The notes under the pieces were generated by a model. The model was not told the origin of the DNA. It ran no database searches and saw nothing but the letters and a program-made list of their open reading frames with translations. Below, one piece after another: positions 1 to 8,266 of a stretch of DNA of 64,000 bases; the first letter of the stretch is position 1; every line of letters starts with the position of its first letter. This DNA is from Nodularia sphaerocarpa UHCC 0038 (lineage in GTDB: Bacteria; Cyanobacteriota; Cyanobacteriia; Cyanobacteriales; Nostocaceae). Location of the stretch: NCBI RefSeq assembly GCF_022376295.1, contig NZ_CP060140.1, positions 496,001-560,000 of the forward strand, given 5' to 3'. The translations under genes were made by a program, and so were the position numbers.

Positions 1-827
1 GCACAGTTATTCAATGGTGGAGCAGGAATAAAGTGCTTGTCGGGAGCCAGTTTTTGCATTTGGTGAATGATACCTGGCTCTGTAGCCACGATGAATTCTT
101 TTGTAGAACTGTTTTGAGTATATTTGAGTAAAGCGGCTGTTGAGCCGATAAAACTGGCATGGCGTAATACACTACTTTCACATTCCGGGTGAGCGATCGC
201 CTCTGCTTCAGGATGTGTAATTTTTAACTGGACAATTTTCTTTTCGGAAAATGTTTCATGGACAATACAGCTACCTTGCCAAAGCAGCAAATCTCGTCCA
301 GTTTGTTCCATAACATACCTTCCCAAGTTCCGATCCGGGGCAAAAATAATCGGCTGTGTGGGTGGTATTTGTTGGACAATCTTGACAGCGTTGGAACTGG
401 TGCAGATGATATCGCTCATGGCTTTAATCTGTGCAGAGCAGTTGATGTATGAAATTACCAGATGCTCTGGATGCGCTGCTTTAAAAGCTGCAAAGGCTTC
501 TGGTGGACAACTGTCTGCTAAAGAACAACCAGCATCTAAATCTGGTAACAGCACCAATTTATCAGGATTCAGGATCTTTGCTGTCTCTGCCATGAAGTGA
601 ACACCAGCGAAGACAATCACATCTGCATTTGTCTGGGCTGCGGCTTTGGCTAATTGTAATGAATCCCCAATAAAGTCGGCGATATCCTGGATATCCGGTT
701 CTTGATAGTAATGCGCCAGAATCACCGCATTGAGTTCTTTTTTGAGAGTCTCAATGGCAGTAAATAAATCTAGCGGTAGTCCACCCGGTTGGGTTTGGTT
801 TTTTTGAGGTAGTGCGGTGGTAAACAC
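1..827 (-). CDS. nadA: Quinolinate synthase NadA (partial, runs off the left edge)
   Basis: NadA condenses iminoaspartate with dihydroxyacetone phosphate to quinolinate in de novo NAD synthesis, using a [4Fe-4S] cluster. About 275 codons are visible of a family length near 320; the C-terminus lies outside the window. Family hallmarks can be read: an AHYYQEPDIQDIADFIGDS-like N-terminal segment, a VFAGVHFMAETAKIL segment, a cysteine in DLNAGCSLADSCP, the TSSNAV segment, a cysteine in QGSCIVH and, near the edge, PAPPLNNC. The start is a GTG at 827, because the frame upstream of it is not NadA-like. It is divergent from the metallophosphoesterase gene, with about 150 bp shared between them. Confidence 0.93.
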   Translation of the reverse strand, partial: MFTTALPQKNQTQPGGLPLDLFTAIETLKKELNAVILAHYYQEPDIQDIADFIGDSLQLAKAAAQTNADVIVFAGVHFMAETAKILNPDKLVLLPDLDAGCSLADSCPPEAFAAFKAAHPEHLVISYINCSAQIKAMSDIICTSSNAVKIVQQIPPTQPIIFAPDRNLGRYVMEQTGRDLLLWQGSCIVHETFSEKKIVQLKITHPEAEAIAHPECESSVLRHASFIGSTAALLKYTQNSSTKEFIVATEPGIIHQMQKLAPDKHFIPAPPLNNC

Positions 828-977
828 AGTTAGGGGTTGCTTTAAGTTGCACGTTTTTGTCCTGTGGATTCAATTATAGTAGTTTTTACCAAAAATAGGA
901 GAGGGTGGATGTCCCCTCATTTGTGTCCAAATTCGACGGAGTTTCATATCCTGGAGATAGACGGCAAGGAAAGTGGC

Positions 978-1898
978 ATGACCAGTCAAAAAACGAAATC
1001 AATAACCCTCAAGATTGCTGTGGTTGGAGATGTTCACGACCAATGGGAATTAGAAGATGGCATTGCACTCAAGCATCTGGGTGTTGACTTGGTGCTGTTT
1101 GTGGGGGATTTTGGTAATGAATCGGTGGATGTGGTCAGAGCGATCGCCTCTATCGACATTCCCAAGGCAGCAGTGATGGGAAACCACGATGCCTGGTACA
1201 CTGCCACGGAATGGGGACGGAGGAAATGTCCCTATGACCGTTCTCAGTCAGATTGGGTACAGGAACAACTCGATTTATTGGGACCTGCCCATGTAGGTTA
1301 CGGTAAGCTGGATTTTCCGGCGTGGAATTTAACTGTGGTGGGGGGTCGTCCCTTTACCTGGGGAGGTCCAGAGTGGAAATTTGCGAACATCTTGCAAGAA
1401 CGGTATGGTGTGACGAGTCTGGAAGAATCCGCCGAGCGCATTGTTAAAGCCGTCAACAGCGCCGCTCATGAAACAATCATTTTTCTAGGTCACAATGGCC
1501 CTAGTGGTTTAGGCGATCGCCCCGAAGATCCCTGCGGTAAGGACTGGCATCCCATCGGTGGTGACTTTGGCGACCCCGACTTTGGTGCGGCGATTTCTCA
1601 GGCTCTCACGGCTGGTAAAACCATTCCTCTGGTGACATTTGGTCATATGCACCGCACCCTCAGACACACCAAAAAAGTGCAGCGTAAAGCTGTATTTACA
1701 AGTCCAGAGGGAACAATTTACTTGAATGCGGCAACTGTACCCAGGATTTTGGAAAATCAGGGACAGAAGCTGCGTACTTTTTCGATTGTTTCCCTAGAAG
1801 CGGGTGAGGTTTCCCAAGTCTCCCAAGTTTGGATAGGCCATGATTTTCAGGTGAGTTCAGAGGAAATTTTGTACGCGCGTTCCCTTAGTGTCTCCTAG
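978..1898 (+). CDS. Calcineurin-like metallophosphoesterase, cyanobacterial type
   Basis: A protein of about 306 residues with the metallophosphoesterase fold. The metal-binding motifs appear in order: GDVHDQW near the N-terminus (Asp and His ligands), GDFGNE, GNHDAWY (the GNHD motif), a GHNGP segment, and GHMHRTL near the C-terminus. The substrate is unknown; the overall pattern fits the uncharacterised cyanobacterial/plant family of calcineurin-like proteins (I believe TIGR04168). I chose the ATG at 978, preceded by AAGGAAAG, because the upstream in-frame extension (from 864) carries no conserved motif and overlaps the nadA promoter region. Confidence 0.85.
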   Translation: MTSQKTKSITLKIAVVGDVHDQWELEDGIALKHLGVDLVLFVGDFGNESVDVVRAIASIDIPKAAVMGNHDAWYTATEWGRRKCPYDRSQSDWVQEQLDLLGPAHVGYGKLDFPAWNLTVVGGRPFTWGGPEWKFANILQERYGVTSLEESAERIVKAVNSAAHETIIFLGHNGPSGLGDRPEDPCGKDWHPIGGDFGDPDFGAAISQALTAGKTIPLVTFGHMHRTLRHTKKVQRKAVFTSPEGTIYLNAATVPRILENQGQKLRTFSIVSLEAGEVSQVSQVWIGHDFQVSSEEILYARSLSVS

Positions 1899-2028
1899 AT
1901 ATTTGGCTTTAGTAGTGCAATTTGCGTAGATGATGAGATATAGTATGATCTGTCAGCTTGTTAATCTTTGGCAAAGGCGCTATACTGCTGTATTGTCGTA
2001 GGTTTATTCAAAGCTCGACAGTTTTATT

Positions 2029-2113
2029 GGAGAGGTGGCAGAGTGGTCGATTGCGTCCGACTTGAAATCGGATGAGGCTAAAACCTCCGGGAGTTCGAAT
2101 CTCCCCCTCTCCG
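2029..2113 (+). tRNA. tRNA-Ser (anticodon UGA)
   Basis: An 85-nt cloverleaf. The acceptor GGAGAGG pairs with CCTCTCC, followed by discriminator G. The anticodon stem TCCGA/TCGGA encloses the loop CTTGAAA, giving anticodon TGA. A long variable arm (GAGGCTAAAACCTC) marks a class II tRNA and the T-arm contains GTTCGAATC. The 3' CCA is not encoded. It reads serine UCA/UCN codons. Confidence 0.97.
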
Positions 2114-2235
2114 TTCTTAATATTTCGGCATATACATAGGAAATTAACAAGCGATCGCCTCTTTCTTTTCTCCCCTAAGTAAACACGTGTTACTATTGGC
2201 AGCAATAGCAATAAATACTTTTGGGAGGTCAATTA

Positions 2236-2327
2236 ATGGCTACCCTTTATGCGCTAAATATATCTGATGAGCTATTTACTAGTTATACGCACAGTTGCAA
2301 GAGTTAGCTAAAGCTGAAAATAGCTAA
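2236..2327 (+). pseudogene. Frameshifted remnant of a short antitoxin-like gene
   Basis: After a good ribosome-binding site (GGGAGG at 2223-2228) an ATG opens a frame reading MATLYALNISDELFT and then stops after 23 residues. One nucleotide out of frame the reading continues as LYAQLQELAKAENS and ends at 2325-2327. Joined, the two parts resemble the N-terminal DNA-binding part of small ribbon-helix-helix antitoxins that start with a short beta strand and a SDELF helix. No toxin gene follows. I infer a decayed antitoxin gene just downstream of a tRNA, a common site for accessory genes. Confidence 0.45.
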
Positions 2328-2349
2328 GTTGCCTTAAATGTCAAAAAAA

Positions 2350-2420
2350 TAATGTCTCACGCCAAGACGCATTCGCCGGAGGCGTTCCCGCAGGGTAGGC
2401 GCAAAGAATTGGCGTGAAAC
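2350..2420. repeat. Small palindromic dispersed repeat with TCACGCCAA/TTGGCGTGA ends
   Basis: TCACGCCAA at the left is matched by TTGGCGTGA at the right, enclosing a GC-rich core (GCCGGAGGCGTTCCCGC...GGTAGGCG). This looks like one of the very small dispersed repeats common in Nostoc spacers. It lies just downstream of the S1-protein gene stop and may form a hairpin in that transcript. Confidence 0.5.
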
Positions 2421-2427
2421 TCTGTCC

Positions 2428-3330
2428 CTATTCAGCAGGTTTGTTAGTAGCTCGATTAGCACGCGCCTCGGCTGAAGCCATGACTTCATCGAAATTCTCT
2501 AGGATTTCACCAGGGAAGTTTTCCAAAACCCTGGTAGAAATAGCCACGCGACCTTTACCTTCATCTAAGTCAATAATTACAGCTTTAATTGTTTGACCAA
2601 TTTGAAAGACTTTTTCTAGAGAGTCAATGAATTTTTGGCTGACTTGCTTAATATGTAGCAAGGCACTCAGACCATCTAAATCTACAAATACTCCAAAAGG
2701 TTTAATGCCAGTAATTTTACCTTCTACGAGCTGATTTAATTGTAATAAGCTGAAGCTGCTAGAACGAGTTGCCAAGCGCTGGGAAAGTATCAGTTTGTTG
2801 GTATTACGATTAATTTCTAAAAAAGCCACAGTCAAACTTTGACCTTTAAGCGCTTCTAGATTATCACGTTCTGCTAAATGCGATCGCGGAATAAATCCTC
2901 GCAAGGAAAGTAAATCAACGGTAACACCACCTTTATTCACACCCGTTACCCTGACTTGCACCGTCTGGCCAGCTTCGTTCATTTGAACCAGTCGTTCCCA
3001 GATTTGCTGAATTTCCAACTGCTTGCGCGAAAGGGTAACTTGACCTTCTGCATCCTGATCTCGGATGATCACAAACTCCAGTTCCTCTTGCAATGGCAGC
3101 ACCTCCGATAAATCGGTAACTGCTCTCAAAGAAGCCTCTTCACGGGGGAGAAAAGCGGATGACTTACCACCAATATCTACATAAGCTCCATTGGGGTCAA
3201 GTTGAAATACTTTCCCACGTACAACTTGTCCTTTTTGAAACTGGTAGTCGTGTACTTCTAATGCTTTGGCAAAATCGTCCATCGTGAAAGACGAATTGGC
3301 AGGTTGAGAAAGTTTCGATTCGGAGTTCAT
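2428..3330 (-). CDS. S1-domain RNA-binding protein, Rps1-like (300 aa)
   Basis: It contains three S1 (OB-fold) RNA-binding repeats, at roughly residues 33-105 (KGQVVRGKVFQLDPNGAYVD...), 120-190 (GQTVQVRVTGVNKGGVTVD...) and 205-275 (LVEGKITGIKPFGVFVDLDG...). Length and domain number match the short cyanobacterial ribosomal S1 homologues (Rps1 type, about 300 to 330 residues) rather than the six-repeat E. coli S1. Likely roles are mRNA recruitment to the 30S subunit or general RNA binding. The C-terminus is alanine-rich and hydrophilic. Cyanobacteria usually carry two such paralogues and I cannot say which this is, so no symbol is given. Confidence 0.85.
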   Translation of the reverse strand: MNSESKLSQPANSSFTMDDFAKALEVHDYQFQKGQVVRGKVFQLDPNGAYVDIGGKSSAFLPREEASLRAVTDLSEVLPLQEELEFVIIRDQDAEGQVTLSRKQLEIQQIWERLVQMNEAGQTVQVRVTGVNKGGVTVDLLSLRGFIPRSHLAERDNLEALKGQSLTVAFLEINRNTNKLILSQRLATRSSSFSLLQLNQLVEGKITGIKPFGVFVDLDGLSALLHIKQVSQKFIDSLEKVFQIGQTIKAVIIDLDEGKGRVAISTRVLENFPGEILENFDEVMASAEARANRATNKPAE

Positions 3331-3567
3331 GACGATTGAGGATAAATTATTATTTGATATGATGCCACTGGAGTTTTACTAAACGCCTCACAAATTCCTA
3401 CCTAATAGGAGTGTTAGGTAATTATGGCATGATTATTTGGTAGGCAAAACAACCTAAAATAGCTTGAATAGTCCCCAATCTGGGAACTTGACAGTATTTT
3501 TCTCTTTAGTACAGCACGGCATAAATAGGAAAACCATAAGAAATCAATGAAAAGGTTATAGAGTCAG

Positions 3568-3620
3568 ATTTTTGACTTTTGACTTTTGACTTTTGACTTT
3601 TGACTTTTGACTTTTGACTT
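3568..3620. repeat. Tandem heptamer repeat, unit TTTTGAC
   Basis: Seven or so head-to-tail copies of a 7-bp unit (TTTTGAC), just downstream of the dienelactone hydrolase stop codon. The surrounding spacer (3331-3633) holds no other gene. Heptameric short tandemly repeated repetitive sequences are typical of heterocystous cyanobacteria. Confidence 0.85.
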
Positions 3621-3633
3621 TCGCCTTGCGGTA

Positions 3634-4383
3634 CTAGGCTCCTAACACACTGTCAAAAAGTTGTTTCACTTGCTCCCAAGCATCAGCTGCGGCTTTAGGA
3701 TTATAGCTGGCGCGGTGGTCACAAAAAAATCCGTGGTCAGCTCCATCGTAGCGAAACACACGATGCGGAATTTGGTATTTTTCTAATTCGGCGGCAATTT
3801 GATCTACCTGTTCGCCGGGGATGCTGGCATCTTCCATCCCAAAGAAAGTATATATTGATCCTTTTATATCTGGGGTATGGGTAATAGTGGGAGCGCCACC
3901 ACCTGGTGTGCGAGTAGTAATGCCAGCACCGTAGAAGGAAGCAGTGGCTTTGATATCTGGTAGAGTAGCAGCAAGATAAGCTACATGACCACCAAAACAA
4001 AAGCCAATACAGCCAAAGCTATGTGGTTTCACCTGGGGTAGAGTTTTGAGATAGTCGATGGCTGATTGGATATCGCTCAATAGCTCTGATGCTTGAGTTT
4101 GCTTCCAAGCATATTCTCTACCAATTTCCATATCTTCGGGGGTGTAGCCTGTTTCAAAACCAGGGGCTTGACGTTGAAAAAGTGCCGGGGCGATCGCAAT
4201 ATATCCTTGTTGGGCAATTCGTTCTGTAACTTCTTGAATGTGAACATTGACACCAAAAATCTCCTGTAATACCACAATTCCCGGATAAGAACCAGGTGCT
4301 TGTGGTTGCGCCAAATAAGCCGATATTTGGAGATTATCTTGCGAAAGTTGCACAGTTGTGGTATCTATTATTTGCTCTGTCAT
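3634..4383 (-). CDS. Dienelactone hydrolase family protein
   Basis: An alpha/beta hydrolase of 249 residues. The nucleophile elbow reads GFCFGG, with cysteine as nucleophile as in dienelactone hydrolases. GADHGFFCD near the C-terminus supplies the catalytic histidine. Known family members hydrolyse dienelactones in aromatic degradation, but cyanobacterial members have no proven substrate. I chose the ATG at 4383 (MTEQIIDTTTV) because the longer frame, up to 4464, adds 27 residues not expected in the family. It is divergent from plmA. The protein looks cytosolic, without a signal peptide. Confidence 0.85.
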   Translation of the reverse strand: MTEQIIDTTTVQLSQDNLQISAYLAQPQAPGSYPGIVVLQEIFGVNVHIQEVTERIAQQGYIAIAPALFQRQAPGFETGYTPEDMEIGREYAWKQTQASELLSDIQSAIDYLKTLPQVKPHSFGCIGFCFGGHVAYLAATLPDIKATASFYGAGITTRTPGGGAPTITHTPDIKGSIYTFFGMEDASIPGEQVDQIAAELEKYQIPHRVFRYDGADHGFFCDHRASYNPKAAADAWEQVKQLFDSVLGA

Positions 4384-4592
4384 AAAAATTTTTACTAGTG
4401 TTGTGTCATGAGGTATGTGATTATTTGATATAACTATGCCAGTAACTCCAGCTATTTCCCACAAAGTTATTAATTAGCAAAAGTGAGCAGATGAAAAATT
4501 TCTCCCGAAAAAATTGCATCTGTATATAAGATATCTAATATCTGAGAAATGCACCTAGTTACTTGCGTCTACTAATATCAATAGGTTTGGTA

Positions 4593-5579
4593 ATGATTCA
4601 ATTCCGTATTCAGCCAGACAGTGAAATTCCTGCTTCCAACCAGCTATTTAATCAAATTCGGTTTGCGATCGCCTCCCGGCAATATCCGCCTGGATACAAA
4701 TTGCCTAGCACAAGGGCGTTAGCCATGCAAACTGGGTTACACCGCAATACCATTAGCAAAGTTTACCGCCAGTTGGAAGAAGACGGGTTTGTGGAAAGCC
4801 TAGCTGGTTCGGGAATTTATGTGCGTACCCAAGGGCATGAAGGCGGTGGCAGGGTGCAATACCCAATCGTCAAAAAACAAGCCGAAGATGCCTATAAACT
4901 GGTGCAAAAAGCACTTGATGAAATGCTTTCTCAAGGCTATTCACTCAATCAAGCGCGGGAGCTATTTTTAGGTGAAATTGACTGGCGCTTACGTTGTAGC
5001 GCTCAAGTGCTGGTTGCAGTTCCCTCTCATGACATGGGTGCTGGCGAATTGATGGTGTATGAGTTAGAACAGTCTCTAAATATACCTGTACAGTTGGTAG
5101 CGATGGAAGAATTAACAGCTGTGCTAGATAAAACTAACTCAGCAACGGTAGTCACCAGTCGTTATTTTATTAGCGATGTGGAAGCGATCGCCGCCCCGAA
5201 ATCTGTACGTGTAATTCCTCTAGATATCTACGACTACAGCAAAGAACTTGACCTGCTAAAAACCTTGCCAAAACAAAATTGTGTAGGTATAGTTAGTCTC
5301 AGTTCGGGAATTGCTCGTGCCGCCGAAGTAATTCTTCACGGTTTACGAGGAGATGAACTATTGATCCTGACTGCACAACCAAAAGATGCGTACAAACTTC
5401 AAGCGATCGTCAAGCGGGCGGAAGTAATTATCAGCGATCAAGCCAGTTTTCCCACTGTACACGCAGCAGTACAAGCATCCCTGGAAGACATTATTCGTCC
5501 ACCTAAACTGATTAAGGTAGAAAATTACATTGGGGCTAATTCGATTAACTTGTTAAAACGCGAACTGGGTTTGGGCTAG
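4593..5579 (+). CDS. plmA: GntR-family transcriptional regulator, probable PlmA
   Basis: A protein of 328 residues with an N-terminal GntR winged helix (about 1-80; SNQLFNQIRFAIASRQYPPG, LPSTRALAMQTGLHRNTISK, YRQLEEDGFVES) and a long C-terminal domain of about 240 residues that is not an aminotransferase domain. This architecture and the conserved N-terminus match PlmA, the cyanobacteria-specific GntR regulator first linked to plasmid maintenance in Anabaena and later to the PII-PipX network. I chose the ATG at 4593; the longer frame begins with a weak TTG at 4563. The family identification rests on recognition, not alignment. Confidence 0.78.
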   Translation: MIQFRIQPDSEIPASNQLFNQIRFAIASRQYPPGYKLPSTRALAMQTGLHRNTISKVYRQLEEDGFVESLAGSGIYVRTQGHEGGGRVQYPIVKKQAEDAYKLVQKALDEMLSQGYSLNQARELFLGEIDWRLRCSAQVLVAVPSHDMGAGELMVYELEQSLNIPVQLVAMEELTAVLDKTNSATVVTSRYFISDVEAIAAPKSVRVIPLDIYDYSKELDLLKTLPKQNCVGIVSLSSGIARAAEVILHGLRGDELLILTAQPKDAYKLQAIVKRAEVIISDQASFPTVHAAVQASLEDIIRPPKLIKVENYIGANSINLLKRELGLG

Positions 5580-5709
5580 AAATTTTCCAAAAATCAATTA
5601 TCCAGATCAAAGTTCTCTTACCAGACACTACGCGCACTTCCACGTTCGCATAGCATATCCCTCTTTTGTCACTGTGGTCAGCAATGGTGATTTTGGATTT
5701 GAGCTTCAT

Positions 5710-5892
5710 TCAACTATAATTTGGTTCTTGTGTTGATAAATACCAAGGTTCTTTCTCTTGTTGCGTGCGGTACTTTCGTTTCCAATAAACTGCTAAATTA
5801 CAACGACCAAAACCCTTGTTTTGTGTAAGATTAACCTGATGATAAAATCTCCGAGCTCCGGGAGAAATTAGATCTGCACCAAACTTATTCAT
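5710..5892 (-). pseudogene. Transposase fragment (IS4/ISAs1-like C-terminal part)
   Basis: A 60-codon open frame reading ...NLAVYWKRKYRTQQEKEPWYLSTQ.... The KEPWYL stretch with upstream basic residues resembles the segment before the last catalytic glutamate of IS4-type DDE transposases. Only this short piece is left, with no recognisable ends or remainder nearby, so it is a dead remnant. The surrounding 5580-6031 spacer holds no other gene that I can support. Confidence 0.4.
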
Positions 5893-6031
5893 GCAATTTC
5901 TTGGGCTTCACGTCCACCAAAAACTGTTTTTTTAATATCTTCAATCTCTGAATCCTCAACTTGCCAGTAATCGTCCCGTCATTTTTGATATAGATTATCC
6001 TAGGTACTTAAAAACGATTCCAGTTAGACTT

Positions 6032-7135
6032 ATGGATAACACACTGCAATTATTAACCCCTGTACAACTCGGTACTTACACCTTACCGAATCGTCTGGTG
6101 ATGGCTCCTTTAACACGCTGTCGTGCTGCGGCTGGCAACGTTCCCTACGAACTCCATGCCACCTACTATGCACAACGGGCAACCGCTGGACTGATTATTT
6201 CCGAAGCAACCCAAGTCTGTCCCCAAGGACAAGGTTATCCCGCTACCCCCGGCATCCATTCCGCTGAACAGATTGCTGGCTGGAAAAAAGTTACCCAAGC
6301 AGTTCACGACAAAGGTGGTCGCATTTTTCTGCAACTCTGGCACGTTGGACGCATTTCCCATCCTGATTTTCAGCCAAATGGTGAATTACCCGTTGCCCCT
6401 AGCGCGATCGCTCCAACAGGAGAAGTCGGAACCTACGAAGGTATGAAACCCTACGTCGCGCCCCGCGCCCTTGAACTTGAAGAAATCCCCAGCGTGATTG
6501 ACCAATATCGTCAAGGTGCGAAAAATGCCCTCGAAGCAGGCTTTGACGGCGTTGAAGTACATGGCGCAAATGGTTATCTGATTGATCAATTTTTGCAAGA
6601 CTGCACCAACCACCGCACCGATGCCTATGGCGGCTCAGTAGAAAATCGATCACGCTTTTTGATGGAAGTTCTGGAAGCCGTGACTGAAGTCTGGGGTGGC
6701 GATCGCGTTGGTTTGCGATTATCTCCTTCCGGCAGTTTTAACGACATGGGCGACTCAGACCCCAAGACCCTCTTCAGCTACGTCGTACACGAACTCAACA
6801 AATTTAACTTAGCCTACCTGCACCTCATCGAACCCCGTCTCAATTCGAGCCAAGATACCCTAGAACATCTCAGTAGCGACCTCACCTCTGGTTTTTTCCG
6901 TCCCCTGTTTAACAGTAAAATTATTGCTGCTGGCGGATTAAACCGTGAAATTGGCGAACAAATCATCTCCAAGGGCGAAGCCAATCTAATTGCCTATGGT
7001 CGCATCTATATTTCCAATCCTGACCTTGTGAAACGTTTTGCCCTGAATGCGTCGTTGAATCCTTACGATCGCAGTACCTTTTACGGCGGCACAGAACAGG
7101 GCTACACTGACTATCCCTTTTTAGAAGAAGCTTGA
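6032..7135 (+). CDS. Old Yellow Enzyme-family alkene reductase (NemA-like)
   Basis: A 367-residue FMN-dependent TIM-barrel ene-reductase. It has the N-terminal NRLVMAPLTRCRA motif and a HGANGYLIDQFLQDCTN active-site segment, where His177, Asn180 and Tyr182 correspond to the substrate-binding His/Asn and proton-donor Tyr of OYE. It also has TDAYGGSVENRSRF and a C-terminal YGRIYISNPDLVKRF. It reduces activated C=C bonds with NADPH; its physiological role in cyanobacteria is probably detoxification of reactive electrophiles. Length and motifs look complete. It is monocistronic, with a perfect GC hairpin just after the stop. Confidence 0.93.
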   Translation: MDNTLQLLTPVQLGTYTLPNRLVMAPLTRCRAAAGNVPYELHATYYAQRATAGLIISEATQVCPQGQGYPATPGIHSAEQIAGWKKVTQAVHDKGGRIFLQLWHVGRISHPDFQPNGELPVAPSAIAPTGEVGTYEGMKPYVAPRALELEEIPSVIDQYRQGAKNALEAGFDGVEVHGANGYLIDQFLQDCTNHRTDAYGGSVENRSRFLMEVLEAVTEVWGGDRVGLRLSPSGSFNDMGDSDPKTLFSYVVHELNKFNLAYLHLIEPRLNSSQDTLEHLSSDLTSGFFRPLFNSKIIAAGGLNREIGEQIISKGEANLIAYGRIYISNPDLVKRFALNASLNPYDRSTFYGGTEQGYTDYPFLEEA

Positions 7136-7141
7136 CATACT

Positions 7142-7162
7142 CCCCACCCTTCAAGGGTGGGG
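7142..7162. repeat. Perfect 21-nt palindrome, IS200/IS605 end-like
   Basis: CCCCACCCTT-C-AAGGGTGGGG followed by ATTCTA. This hairpin, with GACATACT before it and ATTCT after it, closely resembles subterminal hairpins of cyanobacterial IS200/IS605 elements. No tnpA or tnpB is present, so it is a solo end or a derived repeat. It may also end the reductase transcript, although no T-run follows. Confidence 0.5.
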
Positions 7163-7232
7163 ATTCTAGGCTCAAACAGCGATTGCAGGCGTAGCCTGTC
7201 TGACACCACCTAACCCAATGGGTTAAATTAAG

Positions 7233-8153
7233 TTAACCCGCTTGTGGTTCCGGTGCATTAACCTGCAAAAACTCTCGCACCAGCCGTAGGTAATTTGGCG
7301 CATCTTCCAACATAGGGAAATGCGATGTATTGGGTATCATGGCAAATTCAATATTCTCACTCTTTGCTGCCGCTTGACGACCCATTTTGGCAGGAATAAT
7401 CTGGTCATACTCACCAGCCACCAGCAAAGTCGGTACTGTCAGCTTGGCAAACTCGTGAGGCATTAATTCCGCTTGGGCTTTACTGACAGAAGTATAAATT
7501 GTCCCCAAAGCTGCATCATAGTCAGCTTCGAGAAAATCTTGCAAAAAAGCCTGACGTTCCGAACTGGGAATAGGGCTATGCAAAAATCTCGCCATAAATA
7601 TTCTGTCAACTAACGGTATTTTACTTAGCCACTTAGGACGAAATTTGACTACGTAGCCTCCAAATTTATGAAAAGCAGTAAAGGCTTTTTCGTCGTACTC
7701 AAAAATACCGCTACAGGTTAAAATCCCTCGTTCTACTCGTTGGGGATAACTGTTGATAAATAATGTCGCAATAGATGCACCCATTGAATGAGCATTAATA
7801 TAAATGCGCTGGAGTTGCAATTCATCCAGCAAAGCTGCTAAATCCTCAGCATACTCTTCTAATTCATAGGTTAACTCTTGAATTGCCTCTGATTTTTCTG
7901 GGGTTGATTGTGACTCCACAACAGATGCACTAGCTGCGGCTATGATAGGCTTTCCATGAGAACGCCCAAAACCCCGCAAATCGTACAGTAAACAATCAAA
8001 TTGGTCTACTAAAGCATCAGCCGTACTTTTCCAGTACCTAGCTGAACCCGCCCAACCATGAATAAAAACCATGACTGGCTTAACCAAAGAACCAGATGGT
8101 TTTTTCACCCATTCATAATAATGCTCAACACCACGAACACAAATATAAGGCAT
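7233..8153 (-). CDS. Alpha/beta hydrolase
   Basis: A 306-residue alpha/beta hydrolase. It shows HGWAGSARYW (oxyanion-hole region), NAHSMGAS (nucleophile elbow with serine), AGEYDQIIP (acidic residue) and NTSHFPMLED (catalytic histidine), so the triad is complete. The substrate is unknown. I chose the ATG at 8153 (MPYICVRG); the longer frame would start with TTG inside a tandem repeat. It is co-directional with tig-clpP-clpX but separated from clpX by about 110 bp of repeats. Confidence 0.85.
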   Translation of the reverse strand: MPYICVRGVEHYYEWVKKPSGSLVKPVMVFIHGWAGSARYWKSTADALVDQFDCLLYDLRGFGRSHGKPIIAAASASVVESQSTPEKSEAIQELTYELEEYAEDLAALLDELQLQRIYINAHSMGASIATLFINSYPQRVERGILTCSGIFEYDEKAFTAFHKFGGYVVKFRPKWLSKIPLVDRIFMARFLHSPIPSSERQAFLQDFLEADYDAALGTIYTSVSKAQAELMPHEFAKLTVPTLLVAGEYDQIIPAKMGRQAAAKSENIEFAMIPNTSHFPMLEDAPNYLRLVREFLQVNAPEPQAG

Positions 8154-8160
8154 TTTTCTC

Positions 8161-8266
8161 AAGTCAAAAATCAAAAATCAAAAATCAAAAATCAAAAGTC
8201 AATGACTAATGACCAATGACTAATGACCAATGACCAATAACCAATGACCAATGACTAATGACTACT
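8161..8266. repeat. Compound tandem heptamer repeats between clpX and the hydrolase gene
   Basis: Two successive 7-bp arrays: about five copies of AAAAATC, then about a dozen of the ATGACTA/ATGACCA type. The array runs into the clpX stop codon. It leaves little room for a conventional promoter of the hydrolase gene, so read-through from clpX or a promoter inside the repeats is likely. Confidence 0.85.

Noticed and set aside
864..977. N-terminal extension of the metallophosphoesterase frame
   Set aside because: No conserved sequence, and a better ribosome-binding site lies before 978.
2008..2232. 74-codon minus-strand frame across the tRNA-Ser
   Set aside because: It runs through the tRNA gene; the GEGEIRTPGG peptide is the tRNA read in reverse.
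7142..7162. Intrinsic terminator for the OYE-family gene
   Set aside because: The stem is strong but no T-run follows; the sequence fits an IS200/IS605-type hairpin better, so it is listed as a repeat.
8161..8266. Possible CRISPR-like array
   Set aside because: Units are 7 bp head to tail without spacers, so these are short tandem repeats and not a CRISPR. The same applies to the other heptamer arrays.
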